The notes under the pieces are model-generated. The model searched no databases, had not been told where the DNA came from, and worked only from the letters and a program-made list of their open reading frames with translations. From positions 620,001-684,000 of the forward strand of contig CP150556.1 of the NCBI GenBank assembly GCA_049487715.1: DNA of 64,000 nt, read 5' to 3'. The translations under genes were made by a program, and so were the position numbers. This stretch comes from Pycnococcus provasolii. Lineage: Eukaryota > Chlorophyta > Pseudoscourfieldiophyceae > Pseudoscourfieldiales. Below are positions 8,679 to 17,953 of the stretch, in pieces. Position 1 is the first letter of the stretch. The number at the start of each line of letters is the position of its first letter.

Positions 8679-9944
8679 TTAGTCGAGGCAGTTGTCGCGG
8701 TATCCTCGCCTCGCGTTGGCAACAACTGTGCACCAACGCAACTCCGATGTGCTCCACGAGAGCTTCTTTCCCGCGTCAAACGGGTGATATTTCGTCGCGA
8801 AAGGGCTGGGGTGCGTGCGGTAGTCCTTCATGTACACATCGCGCATGCCAGGTAACATCTCGATCATGGCGGTATGCTTCGCCGGCCTGTGGAAGCTCGG
8901 CTGCACGCGCCTCTGTTTCCACGCGGCGATCTGCGACGGCGTCTGCGAGTTGGGGTAAGGTCCCTTGCCCCACCCGTCGAGGCGCCAGCCGGTGTCGGGA
9001 ACGGGCGAGTTGCCGCGCTGCACTGCGTCGTTCCACGCGAGCACGGGCACGACGTCCGGCCTCGTGATGAGGCGCTCGGAAAGCACCTCCTGAATCAGCC
9101 CCTCGACTGTCGATTCGACGTCACCCTGGAAGCTGGTTTCGCACTCGGCGAAGATACGCTCGAGCTTCTCAGCGGTGGAAATGCCCTCAAGGCTTGACCA
9201 CGGAACAGCACCGCATACGGCGTCGCCGATACGGCGCCACGTCGAGTACACGACGTTGAGGAATGCGTCGCAGTCTCGTATCATATTCGTCCTGATTTCA
9301 CCAACCATATTCGTACAGTAGTTGTCGCGCAGCGATGCGAAGAGAGCGTCGAGCATCGTCACGATGTTAAGGCCGCGCTGACCTTCAAACAGCTCCACCG
9401 ACGCAGGCCGCGCGCTGCTCGAGTCATCATTTCCGAGCACGCGAAAGCTCGGGTAAGGCTCCAAATATCGCATGTCCCAGTCCCCACCGAGCACGCTCGT
9501 CTCAGAGTGTCCAACGACGCTCGTGTGTAGGTATGGGTACTTGCCATCGAAGTACTCGTTGGGCTGGTACAACGTCTCACGGTCTCCCAGGCCCTTCCCT
9601 CGGTTGTCACTCTGATGTCCGAGAAAGCGGCGAGATACCACGTCGCGGCCAAGGTCGCTCGCGCGCGCAGTATTTTGAGCTGCACTGTCAATAAGCCTGC
9701 GCCGTGGCGCGGACATCGGAACGTCATCCGCGCCGCGCCTCCTGCCGCGGTCTTGCAAGCCCTCGCGTCCAAACGGGCCGTGATACGCCTCGAAGAGCGC
9801 CGCTGTCGACGGCGTCCAGTCCGCCGGCTTTTCTTCGCGCTCCTCCGCTGAAGGCTCAGGCGCGGCTGTGCTGAGCCAGCCACAGGCGAGCAGCCACACC
9901 GCGGCCGCGAACGAAGTGGCGCGGCGTGTGCGCCACGGCGGCAT
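8679..9944 (-). CDS. Secreted or organelle-targeted protein of unknown function
   Basis: 421 residues from an ATG at 9944. The N-terminus is basic, then hydrophobic (SFAAAVWLLACGWLSTAA), as in a cleavable signal peptide with a possible cut after the AA pair. The mature part is hydrophilic with a central YCTNMVGEIRTNMIRDCD block and a few scattered Cys that could form disulfides. It ends in an aromatic, basic segment (SELRWCTVVANARRGYRDN). I recognise no family and see no transmembrane segment after the leader. TTACA (TGTAA on the sense strand) lies just beyond the stop near 8651. It is a convergent partner of KNL1. Confidence 0.7.
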   Translation of the reverse strand: MPPWRTRRATSFAAAVWLLACGWLSTAAPEPSAEEREEKPADWTPSTAALFEAYHGPFGREGLQDRGRRRGADDVPMSAPRRRLIDSAAQNTARASDLGRDVVSRRFLGHQSDNRGKGLGDRETLYQPNEYFDGKYPYLHTSVVGHSETSVLGGDWDMRYLEPYPSFRVLGNDDSSSARPASVELFEGQRGLNIVTMLDALFASLRDNYCTNMVGEIRTNMIRDCDAFLNVVYSTWRRIGDAVCGAVPWSSLEGISTAEKLERIFAECETSFQGDVESTVEGLIQEVLSERLITRPDVVPVLAWNDAVQRGNSPVPDTGWRLDGWGKGPYPNSQTPSQIAAWKQRRVQPSFHRPAKHTAMIEMLPGMRDVYMKDYRTHPSPFATKYHPFDAGKKLSWSTSELRWCTVVANARRGYRDNCLD

Positions 9945-10056
9945 TGCGGGAAGTGGAGACGGTCAACCGCAGCCTTGGGCCTTCGGACGGGGTCTAAGAT
10001 CTGCGGTGGTGCGGGGAAGGTGGCCAATGCGGGGAACCGTTCGTTGAACGGATAAT

Positions 10057-10061
10057 TTACA
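10057..10061 (-). terminator. TGTAA poly(A)-type signal of the MATE gene
   Basis: TTACA on the plus strand, just past the MATE stop at 10071. A second TTACA overlaps the stop itself. Confidence 0.4.
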
Positions 10062-10070
10062 CAATAATCC

Positions 10071-11756
10071 TTACAAAACGTCTCTCTGCCGTGCGATCGG
10101 GCCGGTACGCTTGTACCAGTCCCAGAACGTGAACGCACGTGACACCTGCAGCACGCCAATGCCTGCCCAAACGCCCACGAGCGCGCCGCCGCTGACGTCG
10201 TCGCTGCCCAAGCTGAAGTTCCCGCCTCCACCGAGCGTCGTAATTGCGAACAGACCAATGCCGGCGGAGATGAGCATGGCGCGTGCGAGATAGTCGAAGT
10301 CAGCGGCACCTTGCATGATGCCGTCGCCCACAAATACGTAACCGTTGAGAATTTGAAGGGCTGCAACGATACCAAGCGGCGCCGCCGCTGCGGCGGCGAC
10401 ATCCGCATCGTCCGTGAAGAGCAGCGGAATGGCGCCAGTCGGGGCGACGGCGCCATTTGCGGCGAGAAACACACCGCCGACCGCCACGCCCCATAAAATG
10501 CAACGGTCGCCAACCTCGCGCGCTCGCTCCCTACCAGCTTTGCCCTCGATGCCAAGCGAGTCGGCGACGAGACTCTGCGCGGCAACAGCCGTGGCGTCGA
10601 GCGCAAAGAGCGTCAGCCACCACACCTGCAGCACGACTTGGTGGGCGCCGCTTGTGACGCCTGAGCCTCCGTCGATGCGCGCCGCCGTCTGACTTGCGAC
10701 GAGCAGCGTCGCCTGCAGCGCGACGGTGCGAACGAAGGTGGAGAGGCCGCCACGCAGGAGCGCGCCAATCTCGCCGGCGAGCTCCGCGTACGGAGAGGGG
10801 GAGGAGGAGGAGGAGGAGGCTTCAGTAACGCCGCGAGTGACGCGGCGCAGCATTTTGGGCACACGCCGTGGCGTAAGCAAGATGCGCTCTCGTCGGAGAA
10901 GAATGTTCACGAACAGCGCGCTGGCGCTTGCCTCAGCTGCTGCGGTGGCGACGGCGGCGCCGCCGACGCCGAGCGCGGGCACGCCGAGCGCGGGCACGCC
11001 GAAGATGAGAACTGGGTCGAGAACGAAGTTGATGGCGTTGGTCGCGACGGCCACGGTGAGCGGCGTTTTGGTGTCTAGCAGGCCGCGGAATATGCCAACG
11101 CACGCGGCGTTGACGAGAGCGAACGGCATCGCCGCTCCTCTCACACGCAGGTACGCGAGTGCCGCCTCGCGCGTCTCAGCTTCCGGCGGCGCCCCTCCGA
11201 TGGTTGCGAGCAGCGGCGCGGCAGAGACGACGATAACGCCCGCGCCCAGACCCAGCACGAGCGCCAGTGCGAGGCTCGCGCTCGCCGTCGGCGCCGCGTC
11301 GCGCCTTGCACGTGCCTCGCTTCCCGCGCGCTTGATGCGCGCTCGCGCGAGTCGCGTGGCGACGAGCGGTCCCGTGACGGTCGTGAGGAAGTTGAACGCT
11401 CGGTAGCTGAACGAGAAGGCGGCAGAGGCGACAGCGAGTCCCCCGAGGTCGCGTACCTCCATCCGTCCAACGTACGCCGTGTCCACCGCGCCAAGGATCG
11501 GGTCTATGAGCAGGGCTCCGAGGCTGGGCAGTGCGATCGCGAGAATGGTCGCGTCGACGTCGACGGAGGATGCCTGATCAGGAGAACTTTTGGGTGATTT
11601 GGCTCGCGGCACGACGAGTGACCTCTGCTCGAATACAAGCCCCCCATGCTTATCAGGACGACGAGCAGCGGCAGGACAAGAATCACAAATAAGGGCACGA
11701 CGACGACGACGACAACAGGAAGTGATGAGTCCGGTGATGATGATGATGAGAGCCAA
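10071..11756 (-). CDS. MATE-family efflux carrier, probably plastid-type (DinF/EDS5-like)
   Basis: 561 residues in the open frame, with the twelve-helix MATE fold. The first helix reads ATILAIALPSLGALLIDP, followed by GAVDTAYVGRM, a MATE signature. A second helical bundle contains FALDATAVAAQSLVADS, also typical. MATE proteins export organic cations or metabolites using H+ or Na+. The ~75-residue basic/Ser leader before helix 1 resembles the plastid-targeted plant members. The start is odd: the frame begins at a TTG (11756) after a stop near 11777 and has no ATG before the transmembrane core. The true start may therefore lie in an upstream exon, or a sequence error or non-AUG start is involved. 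It shares a repeat-filled promoter gap with the divergent SDR gene. Confidence 0.8.
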   Translation of the reverse strand: MALIIIITGLITSCCRRRRRALICDSCPAAARRPDKHGGLVFEQRSLVVPRAKSPKSSPDQASSVDVDATILAIALPSLGALLIDPILGAVDTAYVGRMEVRDLGGLAVASAAFSFSYRAFNFLTTVTGPLVATRLARARIKRAGSEARARRDAAPTASASLALALVLGLGAGVIVVSAAPLLATIGGAPPEAETREAALAYLRVRGAAMPFALVNAACVGIFRGLLDTKTPLTVAVATNAINFVLDPVLIFGVPALGVPALGVGGAAVATAAAEASASALFVNILLRRERILLTPRRVPKMLRRVTRGVTEASSSSSSPSPYAELAGEIGALLRGGLSTFVRTVALQATLLVASQTAARIDGGSGVTSGAHQVVLQVWWLTLFALDATAVAAQSLVADSLGIEGKAGRERAREVGDRCILWGVAVGGVFLAANGAVAPTGAIPLLFTDDADVAAAAAAPLGIVAALQILNGYVFVGDGIMQGAADFDYLARAMLISAGIGLFAITTLGGGGNFSLGSDDVSGGALVGVWAGIGVLQVSRAFTFWDWYKRTGPIARQRDVL

Positions 11757-12149
11757 TAAAAGCCGGAACGCGCATCATCATCATCCCTCGGACATGCGCA
11801 CACACAGCACACAGCAATCAGTGCGCGCGGATGAGGATGAATTCGTTTCTTCCAATCAGGGGTTGGGTTCCCAGTGCCGATTGCCAAATGTTGTTTTCCA
11901 ACCCCTAACTAGAAATCCTTTCCCAAACCCCTAACTAGATCCTTTCGAAACCAACAAACCCCTAACTAGATCCTTTCCCAACAAACCCCTAACTAGAATC
12001 CTTTCCCCACCAACCCCTAACTAGATTACATAATAGATTTCCTCATGGATTTCTTTCTCTGATGGAGTTCCGTCGGGTTGGTTCGTGGTACAGATTGGAG
12101 ATCAGCCGGCGTCATCACTCCAGGTGCCATTGAGTGGCAGGCCGGAATC
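11757..12149. other. Divergent promoter region (MATE / SDR)
   Basis: This gap is filled largely by the five-copy CCCCTAACTAG minisatellite (11902-12025) described separately. It also holds a (CAT)n run near 11773-11784 and no convincing additional gene. Confidence 0.5.
11902..12025. repeat. Five-copy minisatellite with CCCCTAACTAGA core
   Basis: The core CCCCTAACTAGA starts at 11902, 11928, 11959, 11986 and 12014, so the period is 26-31 bp, with a shared ATCCTTTCCCAAC-like remainder. The CCCCTAAC part resembles the telomere-like tracts found at other promoters in the window. Confidence 0.85.
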
Positions 12150-13115
12150 ATGTCAGGAATGATCGTGTCAATGTTCTCTTCGTCTTCGTCTTCGCGCTTG
12201 TGCTCTTCGTGTTCATCTTCGCCTTCATCTTCGAGCACGCGTCGTCAACGGGCACATGAGCGTACACTTACCTCTCGTAGGGTTACTGGGGTGGTCTCTT
12301 CGTCATCCTTTGTGAAAACAAATAACGATTCGCCAACTTCGACTAAGAGGGTACTCGTGCTCGGAGGGACTGGGTACGTCGGAGCCGCCGTCGTCAATGC
12401 CCTTACCCAAAAACCAAGCAAAATCATATCCAGAGTCACCTCAGTCAGCCGAAGAGGAGGAACGTCAACGAACGACGTCACGTGCATACCGGCGGATGCT
12501 ACAGACCCAAGCACGACGCGGCGCATCTTGGCCGAAGCTCGAGAAGATGGAGAGCCTTTCGACGCGGTCATTCACTGTGTGGGCATGCTGCTGGCATCCG
12601 ATCTCAACGCACTCGCGAGCGGGTCGGGAAGCAAGCCTGACGAAGGAGCCACGTATGATGCAGTGACACGGCAGTCCGCGGTTGCCGCGATGGACGCGGC
12701 AGCTGAGCTGTGCACGCCGTCTGAAAAGGATGGAAAGGTTCCATTCGCATTCGTATCCGCCGCGGAAGCAGGCTGGCAGGAAAATAGCAACCCGCTCGTG
12801 CCAGAGTGGTTGGAAGACTACCTCCGCGCGAAACGAGCGGTGGAACGTGCCCTTGCATCGAACGATCAAATTCGAAGTGTCGTCGTGCGACCGAGCCTCG
12901 TCTACTCGCCAGATCGCCTCGCGAGCTTGCCTGCGGTGGGCGCCTTCACGGTTGCAAACAAGATCGGTATCCCTGGCATTGACAAGCCTGTTTTGGTTGA
13001 CGATGTAGCCGCCGCCTTGGTTGACAGCGTTCTCTACGGCGAGGGAGAGCCCGACAGCGTGCTCCGATACGAGGCAATCGAGCAAAGGGCATCTCGATGG
13101 CGCGAACGCATGTAA
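12150..13115 (+). CDS. Atypical short-chain dehydrogenase, Coq11/NDUFA9-like Rossmann protein
   Basis: 321 residues from the first ATG (12150). The first ~65 residues are Ser/Arg-rich (SSSSSSRLCSSC, RRQRAHERTLTSRR), like an organelle presequence. Next comes a Rossmann motif (RVLVLGGTGYVGAAVV) that binds NAD(P), a mid-strand FDAVIHCVGML, and a YLRAKRAVE segment at the place of the SDR Tyr/Lys pair. The short length and divergent active site fit the atypical SDRs related to yeast Coq11 and complex I subunit NDUFA9, which are membrane-associated mitochondrial or plastid proteins. Substrate is unknown. TGTAA occurs at 13144-13148 after the stop. Confidence 0.75.
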   Translation: MSGMIVSMFSSSSSSRLCSSCSSSPSSSSTRRQRAHERTLTSRRVTGVVSSSSFVKTNNDSPTSTKRVLVLGGTGYVGAAVVNALTQKPSKIISRVTSVSRRGGTSTNDVTCIPADATDPSTTRRILAEAREDGEPFDAVIHCVGMLLASDLNALASGSGSKPDEGATYDAVTRQSAVAAMDAAAELCTPSEKDGKVPFAFVSAAEAGWQENSNPLVPEWLEDYLRAKRAVERALASNDQIRSVVVRPSLVYSPDRLASLPAVGAFTVANKIGIPGIDKPVLVDDVAAALVDSVLYGEGEPDSVLRYEAIEQRASRWRERM

Positions 13116-13365
13116 AATTTGATAGTTGTATTTCGTCAGATGATGTAATAACAAAGATTTTTTGACGCACAAATTACGTGTAGTCTGTTGTGCCAAAACA
13201 AAACACGAAAATCTAATTCCTCTCGCTGCGCACAATGACACCACGGAATGAGGAATCCGATTCGCATGGGTTGTGTTGTGTTGTGCTTTCAATCATATTG
13301 GTCCACACGTGGTACGTTTTAGTAAGTGACGTTACTGAATGAGCAGAGTCGAATATAGTCTCAGC

Positions 13366-14310
13366 TTAAGCACCCGGCGCCGTGGGAAAGTCGTACTTCT
13401 TCGCTGGCTTCACGAGCGGAGGAACGTCGATGAGCGAGCACTCTGTGATGCTGATCTCCTGAAGCGGCCGCTGGTTCTGCGTCTCCTCCTTCTCAATCAT
13501 GCGAAGCGTGCGCATGCCGTCGAAAACGCGGCCGAACGCAACCTTCTTCCCGTCTAGCCAAGGCAGCGGGCTGAGCGTGATGTAAAATTGCGAACCGTTG
13601 CCGTGCGTTGTGCTGTTCGCCATGCCCACTATACCGTGCTTCAGATGCTTTATCGCGAACGACTCGTCGGGTATCACCGAGCCGTTTGCAGCCACGGAGC
13701 CCGTTCCCTTGCCCTCGTCGACGTCGCCGCACTGAATCCAACCCTCGGGAACGATGCGGTGAACGACTGTGTCGTTATACCCCTTCACTGGTTTCGCGCC
13801 CTCCGCCGGCTCACTCAAGTGTGCAAGAATCAGCTCCTTAAAGTTTGCGCACGTTTTTGGCAAGGCGTCGTTGTAGAGCTCGATTATGACAGGCCGGTGG
13901 TCGTTAAATGTGATGGAGATGAACTCGTGGCCGCTAAGCTGCATGTACCGCAACTTGTTCTTGGTTGCCAACCGTTTGTAGAACACTGCGTTCGTCTTAC
14001 CAGACGTGTATCCGTACTCGTCATACAGGAAAGACTTAATCGTCGCAAGGTTGCCAAGGTACGCGGGGTCTGTCACGCCGACGAAGGCGATGAGGTTACC
14101 TCGGTGTAAGAGCACGTCGTCGCCGTACTCCTTGCGCTTCGCGTCAACGAGCGTCTCGTAGTCGGTAGGCGTGAGCTGAATAATCTGCCCGACTTTGAAA
14201 CCAAGTTCAAATTCCACGAGCTCTAGGCCCTTTTGCACGAACATCAGGTCCGGGCTGCTGAGCTTGCCGTACACGGTGAGGAACTTCGCGGAGGAGTCGG
14301 CGGCCACCAT
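13366..14310 (-). CDS. PPIL6: Cyclophilin-type peptidyl-prolyl isomerase, PPIL6-like
   Basis: 314 residues from an ATG at 14310 with a good ACCATGG context; the open frame extends further upstream but is compositionally non-coding. Residues ~1-135 form the N-terminal domain seen in PPIL6 (TVYGKLSSPDLMFVQKGLEL, LLHRGNLIAFVG). Residues ~145-300 are a cyclophilin fold with TVVHRIVPEGWIQCGD, GIVGMAN and NGSQFYITLSPLPWLDGK. The usual catalytic FHR is VHR here, so the Arg is kept. Cyclophilins isomerise Xaa-Pro bonds. PPIL6 proteins are mostly found in ciliated eukaryotes, so a flagellar role is likely, but this is inference. Confidence 0.85.
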   Translation of the reverse strand: MVAADSSAKFLTVYGKLSSPDLMFVQKGLELVEFELGFKVGQIIQLTPTDYETLVDAKRKEYGDDVLLHRGNLIAFVGVTDPAYLGNLATIKSFLYDEYGYTSGKTNAVFYKRLATKNKLRYMQLSGHEFISITFNDHRPVIIELYNDALPKTCANFKELILAHLSEPAEGAKPVKGYNDTVVHRIVPEGWIQCGDVDEGKGTGSVAANGSVIPDESFAIKHLKHGIVGMANSTTHGNGSQFYITLSPLPWLDGKKVAFGRVFDGMRTLRMIEKEETQNQRPLQEISITECSLIDVPPLVKPAKKYDFPTAPGA

Positions 14311-15153
14311 GGTTCGGCCGAGGTTGGGAGTCGGCGACGATGGGATGGGGTGCGCCCTCAAAGCAAGAAAAACGACGAAACCTGAGGGGTCCCTGAAGTC
14401 CCCCTCACTCAAGGCCTGCCCTTGCCACTTCCCACTTGCCACTTGCCCACTTGAGCCTTGAGGACGTGAGCAGCGCTCGTTGGGTGGGACCCGTGCGGCC
14501 GTATCGTGCCACATCGTAGTACCTTTACAGTACATCGTAAGTACCCGACCGGTTTCTCATCAGAACGGGAGAACAGGACCCTGACTGCCTGATGAGAAGG
14601 GAGAACCACCTCATACCAACCTAGGCTCATACTTGGTAGTCTACATACCGAGGTAAACTCGAACGGAACCTGTCTCATGTCTGTCTGGTGGTGGTACCAA
14701 TACAGTAGTACCAGCTTACTACCATAGGTCGCAACACCTAGGTGGGCGCAACCAACCGTCGTCCGTCGATGGTTCTCGACTTCTCGTAGTACACGCATAC
14801 TATCGTACTGTAGCGAGCTTTTGTTTGGCCTTACCTTTAGGGATGGCGAGGGAACGAGAGTGTGGGTGGACTCCGCCTGTCCGCAACTTCACCCTAGGTG
14901 GCAGCCCTGGGAACAAACATGACGCACGCAATTGTGTCCCTTTCTGACTTCGGTTCGGACTTGTTGGGAGTTGGGACCAAGAAGCGCATGCATCCCGTTA
15001 ACTCACCCAACAGTACCAAGGACGTGATGCCACAGAAGACAGAAGTCACAAATTCAGGAGAGAACTTTTGATACAGAACATATGTATCAACCTTGCACTT
15101 GCACCTCATCTCGCTCGTTGACGTCGACTGCTCCTTTGCCGTCACGTCTTGAG

Positions 15154-15185
<32 letters not shown>

Positions 15186-15298
15186 CAACAAAAGCATCGA
15201 CATATATAGCCCCTAGCCCATATAGGCTCGCGCGTGGAAAGAGAAAAAGATGTTCACAAAACAAATTTCAGATTTAAAAAGCAAAACAAAATTTTCTA
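14311..15298. other. Intergenic region, no gene recognised
   Basis: Upstream region of the PPIL6-like gene and downstream region of the starch synthase. It contains many GTAC-centred short palindromes (TACAGTA, GTAGTAC) between 14515 and 14800 and an (AC)n tract at 15154-15182. ORFs are short and atypical, and I see no tRNA-like structure. Confidence 0.5.
15154..15182. repeat. (AC)n microsatellite
   Basis: About fourteen AC dinucleotides downstream of the starch synthase gene. Confidence 0.9.
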
Positions 15299-17404
15299 TC
15301 ACTTTCGAGCAGCGCGGTAAACATCCACGTAACCCGCAGCTGGTTGTGACCAACTCCAGTCCAAGCCCATCACCTTCTGCTGCATGGAGGACCACCAGCC
15401 GCGGCGGCCCTTGAATGCGTCCAAGGCGCGACGCAGGGCTCCGTCCAATTCGCCCTCCGATACACCGTCGAACACGTAGCCGTTGCCAAACAACTGGTCG
15501 GAGCCAGCATTTCCACCCTCCTTGCTGTCGACGTCCACGACTGTATCCGCAAGCCCTCCTGTGCGACGCACGAGAGGCAGAGAACCGTATCGCATCGCAC
15601 ACATCTGCGTCAAGCCACATGGCTCAAACAGGCTGGGCACGAGAGTAATGTCCGACGCAGCGAAAAGCAGGTGGCTCAGCGTCTCGTTGTACATGATAAG
15701 TAATCGAATGTCCGGGTGGTCCTTGTATTCACCTTCCGCCAAACCCTGGAAGTCACCGCCGCCGTGGCCGGAGCCGAGAAGGACGAACTGGCCACCCCAC
15801 TCAGCCGTGCGATCGATGGCATGCCGGATCAGATGCAGTCCTTTCTGCGGCACGAGGCGTGACACGCAAATAATGAGCGGCTTGTCAGGGTTCACCTCGA
15901 GCCCCAGCCCAGTTTGCACATACTTCTTCAAAGCTGCCTTCGCCTCAATGCACGTCTCCTCGGTGAAGTCGCAGGGCAGATTCGCGTCGCGTGCCGGGTC
16001 CCACAGCACGGTGTCAATGCCGTTGAGGATGCCGTGGTACTTCTCTCGGTTCGCAGCCAGGATGGTGCCGAGCCATCCCGCGGCACCACCCTCGAGCGTC
16101 TCGCGCGCATACGACGGAGATACGGTCGTTACCGCGTTCGAATAGATGATGCCGCCCTTCAGCAGCGACATGCGCTCGGGGTTGTGACCAATCGTGCGCT
16201 CGTCCATCGCCTTGTCGATGTCCATGTACGTCTCTCCGGAGATGCCCGAGGCCTCAAATTCTTCCGCGCGGCACTCGCCAGGGTTGTCCATGTTGTGGAT
16301 AGTCAGCACGACGCGTGCATCCTGCAGAAGGCCTTCTTCGTGGTAGACGTCCCAGTACAGCATCGAAGCCGCGCTCGTCTGCCACTCGTGCAGGTGAATG
16401 ATACTAGGCGAGTTCTGGTACGTTTTGAGGTACTCGAGCGCCGAGCGGCAGAGGTAGAGGTACGCCTCAATTTCGTTGTAGCCGCCTCCGTAGATGGCAC
16501 CGCCTTTGAAAATGTGCTGGCTATTTTGGCTCTCCGGTCGGATGAGGATCACCTCGCACCCCGAGATGGTACCTCGGTGAATGGATGTTTTCACGTTTTC
16601 AATTGAAAGCTTTCCGTCAAATTGGAATCCCTTGGGCACGTCAATGTCGCACTCGTGTCTAAGATTTTCAATCTGCGCCTTGTCAATGCACTCGTAGAAG
16701 GGCAGGATTGTTTCGACAATGTGGCCGCGCTGCGCGACGGCGCGCGCGAGCCCCGTGACGACGTCGCCAAGTCCACCCACCTTGGCGAGTGGCGCGAGCT
16801 CTGCGGTAATGTGCACGACGTGCATGCGGTCGGTGTCCTGTGGACTTGCGTTGCTGTCCGGCGGAGCTGCGGTTACGCTCCTTAGCGGCACTTTCCAGAA
16901 TTCTGTGTTTGGCTCAGGCATTGCGATGGACGCGTAGTCGAACGCGGCAGTGCTCGTCGTCGTCGGAGCTTCCGTGGTGGTCGTGGTTGTTGCGGTTGTT
17001 GTGGAGGTGGCACTGTCGAGCGACTCTGCGGTGGCCGTTGCGATGGAGAGAAGTTCTTGCTTCACCTCCGCGAGCGTTTGCTTGTCAACTTTTTTGAGCA
17101 TGGAGGATATGATGCGTCGCAGCGTTTCGTTTTCTTTTTTGAGCGCTTCGTTGGACTTCTGCGAAGGCGCCGCCGACGAGGTGGTGGCTGTCGACGTGGC
17201 TGCTGTTGTCGTCGTCTCAGAGACGGACTGGCACATGACCGTCGGCGATGACGACAGTGTCTCACGCTCACGCCTACTGCCATGCTGCACCACCACCTGC
17301 TGATGGTGCCCCGCTGATGACCGTTCGTGGGAGGAAACCCCCCATGAGGCTCTTCGAGAAGAGGCTATTCTCACATTTGCATTCAACATGGAAGAAGCCA
17401 TCAT
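15299..17404 (-). CDS. Soluble starch synthase, plastidic (SSIII/SSIV-like GT5)
   Basis: 701 residues with tandem ATGs at 17404 and 17401. Residues 1-60 are Ser/Arg-rich, like a plastid transit peptide. Residues ~75-125 form a coiled coil (NEALKKENETLRRIISSMLKK), a feature of the SSIII/SSIV side of the family. The GT5 catalytic domain starts near residue 190 (HVVHITAELAPLAKVGGLGD). It carries the ADP-glucose-binding KVGGL at about residue 207, the C-lobe VSRLVPQKGLHLIRHA, and the RTGGLADTVVD motif near the end. It elongates alpha-1,4-glucan from ADP-glucose in the plastid, the clearest green-lineage marker in this window. G-rich repeats at 17740-17815 lie upstream. Confidence 0.95.
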   Translation of the reverse strand: MMASSMLNANVRIASSRRASWGVSSHERSSAGHHQQVVVQHGSRRERETLSSSPTVMCQSVSETTTTAATSTATTSSAAPSQKSNEALKKENETLRRIISSMLKKVDKQTLAEVKQELLSIATATAESLDSATSTTTATTTTTTEAPTTTSTAAFDYASIAMPEPNTEFWKVPLRSVTAAPPDSNASPQDTDRMHVVHITAELAPLAKVGGLGDVVTGLARAVAQRGHIVETILPFYECIDKAQIENLRHECDIDVPKGFQFDGKLSIENVKTSIHRGTISGCEVILIRPESQNSQHIFKGGAIYGGGYNEIEAYLYLCRSALEYLKTYQNSPSIIHLHEWQTSAASMLYWDVYHEEGLLQDARVVLTIHNMDNPGECRAEEFEASGISGETYMDIDKAMDERTIGHNPERMSLLKGGIIYSNAVTTVSPSYARETLEGGAAGWLGTILAANREKYHGILNGIDTVLWDPARDANLPCDFTEETCIEAKAALKKYVQTGLGLEVNPDKPLIICVSRLVPQKGLHLIRHAIDRTAEWGGQFVLLGSGHGGGDFQGLAEGEYKDHPDIRLLIMYNETLSHLLFAASDITLVPSLFEPCGLTQMCAMRYGSLPLVRRTGGLADTVVDVDSKEGGNAGSDQLFGNGYVFDGVSEGELDGALRRALDAFKGRRGWWSSMQQKVMGLDWSWSQPAAGYVDVYRAARK

Positions 17405-17953
17405 ACTGTACTATCAGAGAGACTATCAGAGAGACTCACAAGGAACAAGGAGCTATTGATAATAAGAGCACCACGACCCAGATTGTTATCGAGTGATACC
17501 ACTAGTGATACGGATACGTCTTCTCTCCCGGAATATCTCGGATAAGGGGTCCGAAAGCCCACTGAGTGTTGCGCGTGCAGAAATGCGGGGCAATTATCTC
17601 AGGGGCAAATCATCGTGAGCGGCTCATTTCATTTTTCAACGAACGAGGTGAGGTCCCTTGGGAGCGATCACGAGGCAATCACGACATCACGTGAGTGAGA
17701 GACGATTCACACACGCTCATTGATCGGTCCTTAGCAGTTCGGGGGTTTGGTATTTAGTTCGGGGTTTACTGGAGGAGGTAAGTTTAGTTCGGGGTTTAGT
17801 TCGGGGTTTATCTTAGGGGGAAGTTACGGTACCTTGCGTTGAAAGACCTCGTTGAAAGAGGTCGTTGAAAGAGCGTTGAAAGTTGTGCTGTTGCAGTGCT
17901 GTTTTCTACGATAACTTACGATATCGCACAAAATTTGTAAACTTACACTCGAT
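17405..17953. other. Starch synthase upstream region
   Basis: No gene recognised. Apart from the TTCGGGGTTT repeats, it holds a short direct repeat of GAGACTATCAGAGAGACT type (~17415-17438) and a GTTGAAAGA(CG) direct repeat at ~17838-17882. Confidence 0.45.
17738..17812. repeat. TTCGGGGTTTA short direct repeats
   Basis: Four near-copies of TTCGGGGTTTA(G/C) lie upstream of the starch synthase start. The same core recurs at 50420-50550 in another promoter gap. Confidence 0.7.
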
